This document shows positions 60,049 through 64,000 of a DNA stretch of 64,000 bases, one piece after another (position 1 is the stretch's first letter; every line of letters starts with the position of its first letter). The stretch lies in the NCBI GenBank assembly GCA_964617455.1, contig CAZTYF010000007.1, positions 1-64,000 on the forward strand, in the 5' to 3' direction. The translations under genes were made by a program, and so were the position numbers. This DNA comes from Monoglobus sp964617455 (lineage in GTDB: Bacteria; Bacillota; Clostridia; Monoglobales; Monoglobaceae). The notes under the pieces are model-generated. The model ran no database searches. It saw only the letters and a program-made list of their open reading frames with translations, and was not told the origin of the DNA.

Positions 60049-60064
60049 AATAAAGCTGTTTTAC

Positions 60065-60142
60065 GGTCCGGTAGTTCAGTAGGTTTAGAATGCCAGCCTG
60101 TCACGCTGGAGGTCGTGGGTTCGAACCCCATCCGGATCGCCA
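60065..60142 (+). tRNA. tRNA-Asp (anticodon GTC), CCA encoded
   Basis: Acceptor arms GGTCCGG and CCGGATC, anticodon loop CCTGTCACG, T-arm GTGGGTTCGAACCCCA and encoded CCA. The D-loop is one base longer than usual (AGTAGGTTTAGAA). Confidence 0.95.
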
Positions 60143-60144
60143 TT

Positions 60145-60220
60145 GCTGCCTTAGCTCAGTAGGCAGAGCACTTCCTTGGTAAGGAAGAGGTCGGCAGTTC
60201 GAATCTGCTAGGCAGCTCCA
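60145..60220 (+). tRNA. tRNA-Thr (anticodon GGT), CCA encoded
   Basis: Acceptor arms GCTGCCT and AGGCAGC, anticodon loop CTTGGTAAG, T-arm GGCAGTTCGAATCTGCT and encoded CCA. Two bases after tRNA-Asp, so both are processed from one precursor. Confidence 0.95.
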
Positions 60221-60245
60221 AGCGCCGCACGGTTGTGCGGCGCTT
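60220..60245 (+). terminator. Strong hairpin after the tRNA pair
   Basis: AAGCGCCGCAC pairs perfectly with GTGCGGCGCTT around GGTT. The following bases (AATAGTTACTTG) are not a U-run, so termination may be partial and allow read-through into the GH13 gene 28 bases later. Confidence 0.55.
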
Positions 60246-60273
60246 AATAGTTACTTGTTATGGAGGAAGAGCC

Positions 60274-62265
60274 ATGCAACTGTTTCACAACTCTCACGAC
60301 ACAGCCTATCGCTTCCCTTTCGGAGCGGCACCTACCGACAGTTTTATCCGACTGGGAATTAAAATCAACTCGGACACAAAGCCCGACAGGGTTCGGGTAC
60401 GGTTATGGGTGGATGACAATGAAGTCTTTTTTGAAATGAATCCCTCAAAACCTCAAACCGAGGAGCCCTTATATTTTCCGGATTTGACCATCTCTTCTGC
60501 GGATGACAACAGCATTATGTATACGGCAAATATTCCCACTCCGGAGACGGGGCAGCTCATGTGGTACTACTTTGTGATTGATGTGGGCGATGAGACCATA
60601 TACTACACCAACAATCGGGAAAAATTGGGCGGTGTGGGACAGGTTGACACGGAGCCTCGGGACAACAGTTACCAGATAACCGTATATGACAAAAACTACA
60701 AAACACCCGATTGGTTCAAGGGCAAAATTATGTACCAAATTTTCACCGACCGTTTTTTCGGTGACCACAGCGACACGGGAGGCACCATACCCAAAAAACG
60801 AAATGAGTACGTTATTCACAAGGATTGGTACGAACAGATTTCTTTCAATGCCCATCCCTATGAAATGGGGCCCGCCTGCAATGACTTCTACGGAGGAAAC
60901 CTGAAAGGCATAATCGACAAGCTTGACTATTTGAAAAGCTTGGGCGTGGGGGTTATATATTTAAATCCCATATTTGACGCCTATTCGAATCATAAATACG
61001 ACACTGCGGATTATATGAATGTTGACCCTATGTTCGGCACCAACGAGACCTTTTCCTATCTGTGCGAGGAGGCCGAAAAGCGGGGCATACGGATTATATT
61101 GGACGGTGTGTTCAGCCACACGGGTTCCGACAGCGTATATTTCAACAAGTACGGCAACTACGGTAGTGATACGGGAGCCTACAGAAACCCCAACAGCCCC
61201 TACAGGGAGTGGTACAGCTTCACAAACTTTCCCAACTATGAAAGCTGGTGGGGCTGCAGCAATTTGCCCAATGTGAAAGAAATGACTCCCTCCTATCTTG
61301 ACTATATCATCAGAGGCGACGATTCGGTTGCCAAAACCTGGCTGAAACGGGGAGCGTCCGGATGGCGCCTTGATGTGGCCGATGAGCTGCCCGACGAATT
61401 CATAAAAATCTTTCGCCGGGAAACAAAAAAACAAAACAAGGACGCCGTAATCATCGGCGAGGTTTGGGAGGATGCATCAAATAAAATCTCCTATGACAAA
61501 AAACGGGAATATCTGTTTGGAGACGAATTGGATTCTGTGATGAACTATCCCTTCAAGGACAATATGCTCGCCTTTGTTATGGGCAACATCGATGCGGAAG
61601 TCCTGAATGCAAGGATGATGTCCATATTCGAAAACTATCCCAAAGAAACCGTCCACGCCCTGATGAACATTGTGGGCACCCATGACACCATGAGGGTGAA
61701 AACCCTCTTGGGAGGTCTGTCCCATGACTGCGGAACCCGCAAACTCAGCTCCTCCGATGAGGAACTCGCAACCCGCCGTTTGAAAATTCTGTCATTTATC
61801 CAAATGACCTATGTGGGAGTTCCCTGCATATACTACGGCGACGAAGTGGGCATGCAGGGGGGAGGGGACCCCTTTAACCGAGGCACCTATCCCTGGAGAG
61901 CCGTTGACCCGGAACTTCGGGAATGGTACTCCGATTTGGGAACATTGAGAAACAGTTTGGACTGTTTGAAAACGGGCAGATACAAGGCTCTGTACGCCTC
62001 GGGAGATGTTTATATCTATGCAAGATATATCTCGGACGGCAAGGACTCCTTCGGGAAAAAAGCCAAAGAGAGTGTTGCGATATGCGGCGTGAACAGAAGT
62101 TTCGGCCGCAAGCGGGTTGACTTGGACCTGTCCGTCATCGGCGACTTTACCTACTTTGCCGGAGGAATCAAGGACCCCGACATAGTCCCTTGCCGGAACA
62201 ACACTTTGGAGGTGAATTTGGAACCCCTGAGCTGCGAAATTTATATAAACTCCGACGAGGTATAA
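60274..62265 (+). CDS. GH13 alpha-amylase family enzyme (neopullulanase/cyclomaltodextrinase type)
   Basis: 663 residues, no signal peptide, so cytoplasmic breakdown of imported maltodextrins is likely. An N-terminal CBM34-like beta domain (~1-140) precedes the GH13 barrel. Catalytic motifs: nucleophile aspartate in SGWRLDVADEL (~residue 367), acid/base glutamate in VIIGEVWEDAS (~residue 397) and the third aspartate in NIVGTHDTMR (~residue 468), with GVFSHTGSDS as region I. The CBM34 plus GH13 layout fits neopullulanase or maltogenic amylase. GGAGGAAGAGCC sets the ATG. No separate promoter is seen. Confidence 0.88.
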   Translation: MQLFHNSHDTAYRFPFGAAPTDSFIRLGIKINSDTKPDRVRVRLWVDDNEVFFEMNPSKPQTEEPLYFPDLTISSADDNSIMYTANIPTPETGQLMWYYFVIDVGDETIYYTNNREKLGGVGQVDTEPRDNSYQITVYDKNYKTPDWFKGKIMYQIFTDRFFGDHSDTGGTIPKKRNEYVIHKDWYEQISFNAHPYEMGPACNDFYGGNLKGIIDKLDYLKSLGVGVIYLNPIFDAYSNHKYDTADYMNVDPMFGTNETFSYLCEEAEKRGIRIILDGVFSHTGSDSVYFNKYGNYGSDTGAYRNPNSPYREWYSFTNFPNYESWWGCSNLPNVKEMTPSYLDYIIRGDDSVAKTWLKRGASGWRLDVADELPDEFIKIFRRETKKQNKDAVIIGEVWEDASNKISYDKKREYLFGDELDSVMNYPFKDNMLAFVMGNIDAEVLNARMMSIFENYPKETVHALMNIVGTHDTMRVKTLLGGLSHDCGTRKLSSSDEELATRRLKILSFIQMTYVGVPCIYYGDEVGMQGGGDPFNRGTYPWRAVDPELREWYSDLGTLRNSLDCLKTGRYKALYASGDVYIYARYISDGKDSFGKKAKESVAICGVNRSFGRKRVDLDLSVIGDFTYFAGGIKDPDIVPCRNNTLEVNLEPLSCEIYINSDEV

Positions 62266-62271
62266 AAATAT

Positions 62272-62303
62272 AAGGGATTTTGGATACGACCCAAAATCCC
62301 TTT
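62272..62303 (+). terminator. Bidirectional terminator between GH13 and carboxypeptidase genes
   Basis: AAGGGATTTTGG pairs with CCAAAATCCCTT around a short loop, with TTCCTTTG after it and an A-rich tract before it. It serves both convergent genes. Confidence 0.85.
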
Positions 62304-62329
62304 TCCTTTGTGGTTTAATTTCAAGAATT

Positions 62330-63685
62330 TCAATTCCTTGTGACAACAACCGTCAAGTTGTATTTTTCGTTCCATACAACCGAACCCATATGCCAGAGCT
62401 CATCTATGGATATTGCGCCTCTGCCGTTTATATCAAAGGTGCTTTGCGCATAGACACCCGGATCGTCGGGTCCGTTCTTTAGGAGAACTTTTGCCGCCTC
62501 CCAATCGCTGAGCTCCAACTTCTCGTTTTCTCCGTAAGTATATTGTTCTCCGTAGTTGGGGCCTGCGGTCAAATCCTTATCTACATTGTTGACAAGGGTG
62601 GCGGTGTCCGTGGCCAAATCATAGGACACATCAAAACCGTAATCCTTCAAATCATCAAGCATAACCACGGCGCAGTCCTTATATCCGTTTTGAGCGTTTC
62701 CGTAGTGGATGAAAACGGGAATTTCCCAATCGTTTATAAAGCATCTCAAATCGGTGGCAACTATATAATCTTTGGGTTTGTTTTCTGGTGCGGGCTCCCG
62801 ATATTGTCCTGCACCTCTTTGGGCCAAAACATCCCAGGAATAGTCCATCATTTTTATGGTGTCAACATATCTCATATTGGTGGAGTTCGAACCCATAACA
62901 ACGGAAATGAGCCTCTTTCCGTCCCTTGAGGCGGTTCCCGTAAAACAGCAGCCTGCCGCAGAGGTCGTTCCGGTCTTGAGTCCGTCGGTGCCATAGTACT
63001 CATAGGCTCCTCCGGGCAGCATCTTGTTTGTGGGATAGTAGTTTGTGCCTCTGAAATTGACGGATTTTAGGGAGGTGTAGTTGAGTATATCCGGATAGTC
63101 CGTTATGAGACGATTGGCCACTGTGGCCATGCCTCGCGGAGAAATCCTGTTACTGTTTGAAATTCCCGTACAATCCACAAAATATCCGTTGACTCCCCAG
63201 CTTGAAATCAAGCTGTTCATCTCATTTACAAACCCTGCCTCGCTGCCGCATATGTAATCTCCCACCGCCATAATCGCCGCATTGGCGGAAACCACACAGA
63301 TGGCCCCCAACAGCTCATTAAGGGTGTAGCTCTCGCCGGCGGTCAAATACACATTGGAATACCCCGGGTCTCTCGAAAATGCCGCAAGGGCACTGCCCAC
63401 AGGAATCAAAGTGTCCTTGCTCAAAGTGCCGTTTGCAATATGATTGTATATAACATAAAGGGCGACGATCTTCGTCATGCTGGCAGGCACAACCGCCGTG
63501 TCGGCGTTATATTCAAAAAGCGCCTCTCCCGTGGACTGGTCCAGAACAATGCCGCCCTTGGCGGAAATGCTCACGGCATATGCGGACATGGAGCCTAATA
63601 ATATGGCCGCCGAGACGACAATCGCCGCTACTGACCCAAACAGACGTCTTTTCGGTGTCTTTCGGGACGTTGTTTTATAATCCAA
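62330..63685 (-). CDS. D-alanyl-D-alanine carboxypeptidase (serine-type, PBP5 family)
   Basis: About 451 residues. An N-terminal hydrophobic segment (SVAAIVVSAAILLGSMSAYA) exports it. The penicillin-binding catalytic motifs are SMTK (serine nucleophile, ~residue 70), SAN (~135) and KTGTTSAAG (~240). The C-terminal ~150 residues look like a copper-amine-oxidase-like N domain fold (INDWEIPVFIHYGNAQNG, DVSYDLATDTATLVNN) often used for wall or protein contacts. It trims peptidoglycan stem peptides. The start is uncertain: TTG 63685 has AAGGAG 11 bases upstream; GTG 63697 overlaps that site. Confidence 0.9.
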   Translation of the reverse strand: MDYKTTSRKTPKRRLFGSVAAIVVSAAILLGSMSAYAVSISAKGGIVLDQSTGEALFEYNADTAVVPASMTKIVALYVIYNHIANGTLSKDTLIPVGSALAAFSRDPGYSNVYLTAGESYTLNELLGAICVVSANAAIMAVGDYICGSEAGFVNEMNSLISSWGVNGYFVDCTGISNSNRISPRGMATVANRLITDYPDILNYTSLKSVNFRGTNYYPTNKMLPGGAYEYYGTDGLKTGTTSAAGCCFTGTASRDGKRLISVVMGSNSTNMRYVDTIKMMDYSWDVLAQRGAGQYREPAPENKPKDYIVATDLRCFINDWEIPVFIHYGNAQNGYKDCAVVMLDDLKDYGFDVSYDLATDTATLVNNVDKDLTAGPNYGEQYTYGENEKLELSDWEAAKVLLKNGPDDPGVYAQSTFDINGRGAISIDELWHMGSVVWNEKYNLTVVVTRN

Positions 63686-63747
63686 TGTTACAAACACTCC
63701 TTAGATTTGTAATATTTATGTAACACAATTGTAACATAACGGTGTTT

Positions 63748-63776
63748 ATTATACAACGGATTTTTGTTTTTGTCAA
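63748..63776 (-). promoter_or_regulatory. Promoter of the carboxypeptidase gene
   Basis: TTGACA (63771-63776), 17-base spacer, TATAAT (63748-63753): both boxes perfect. An imperfect TGTAACA/TGTTACA inverted region lies just downstream (about 63718-63736). Confidence 0.85.
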
Positions 63777-63871
63777 GGGGCGGGAAAAAGCTTTGCGGCC
63801 TTCCTTGGAGGCAAAGGGGCGAAAAAACTCTCATAATGCACAAATTTTTATATAAATCCGACAGAAACCGG

Positions 63872-63900
63872 TTGATTTTGCGGAAAAATAATGTTATAAT
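63872..63900 (+). promoter_or_regulatory. Promoter of the gene at the right edge
   Basis: TTGATT (63872-63877), 17-base spacer, TATAAT (63895-63900). Confidence 0.65.
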
Positions 63901-63958
63901 TGCCTGTAGGATGATATGAATCTCAGAGCGGAAAATTTTTGGAAAGGCGGGGATTTTT

Positions 63959-64000
63959 GTGTATTTAAACAAACTTGACAAAAAGCAGCAAGACCTGTTT
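63959..64000 (+). CDS. Start of a possible TerB-like protein, cut by the window edge
   Basis: GTG at 63959 with GGAAAGGCGGGG upstream begins YLNKLDKKQQDLF. This resembles the N-terminus of small TerB-like proteins of Clostridia, but only 14 codons are visible. A promoter about 60 bases upstream supports a real gene. Family assignment is weak. Confidence 0.5.
   Translation, partial: MYLNKLDKKQQDLF

Overview
The window reads as Clostridia (Bacillota) chromosome at roughly 50% GC. The reasons are strong AGGAGG ribosome sites, sigma-A promoters with 17-18 bp spacers, Gram-positive operon orders (rimP-nusA-rnpM-rplGA-infB-rbfA-nrnA-truB-ribF; rpmG-secE-nusG-rplK-rplA-rplJ-rplL), an ECF transporter module, SLH-domain surface proteins and spoVG. 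Several secreted or cytoplasmic glycosidases suggest a carbohydrate-degrading anaerobe, possibly a gut or digester lineage. Genus cannot be fixed from the sequence.

Layout. 1-4633 is mobile-element debris: a minus-strand 'polyvalent' protein (LPD23 metallopeptidase-like domain plus six copies of a small repeat) abuts, head to head, a tyrosine integrase that has lost its N-terminus. The integrase lies against tRNA-Tyr, the probable attachment site. 4825-13732 (+) holds a SAM methyltransferase, ecfA1-ecfA2-ecfT, truA, a DUF5711-like gene, cvpA, rho and a polysaccharide deacetylase. 13787-18196 (-) holds dtd and the ribosomal/transcription block, with an L10 leader, a 23S-like L1 site and an rpmG too short for ordinary ORF lists. 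18197-23087 (-) holds a 1023-residue SLH protein and pyrG. 23366-26409 (+) holds a structured leader, panBCD and a RelB/YafQ-type toxin-antitoxin pair. 26526-32750 (-) is one giant secreted GH3 enzyme ending in a rhodanese domain.

32972-39823 (+) is a complete trpEGDCFBA operon whose leader carries regularly spaced (G/U)AG triplets and a terminator-like hairpin. 39964-47952 (+) is the rimP-ribF translation operon. 48028-52823 (-) holds a Na/Pi cotransporter, an SLH-transglutaminase protein and a CorC/HlyC-type membrane protein. 52952-54394 (+) is a single transcription unit in which three tandem cyclic-di-GMP-I riboswitch aptamers precede a secreted transglutaminase-like protein. The remainder holds murC-rsmG (-), spoVG (+), a GH106-like glycosidase (-), tRNA-Asp and tRNA-Thr (+), a GH13 enzyme (+), a D,D-carboxypeptidase (-) and the first codons of a possible TerB-like gene.

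The best candidates for something undescribed are the triple c-di-GMP aptamer unit, the TRAP-like trp leader, the GH3-rhodanese fusion and the compound repeats of the polyvalent protein. All calls are from reading the sequence; no database search was possible.
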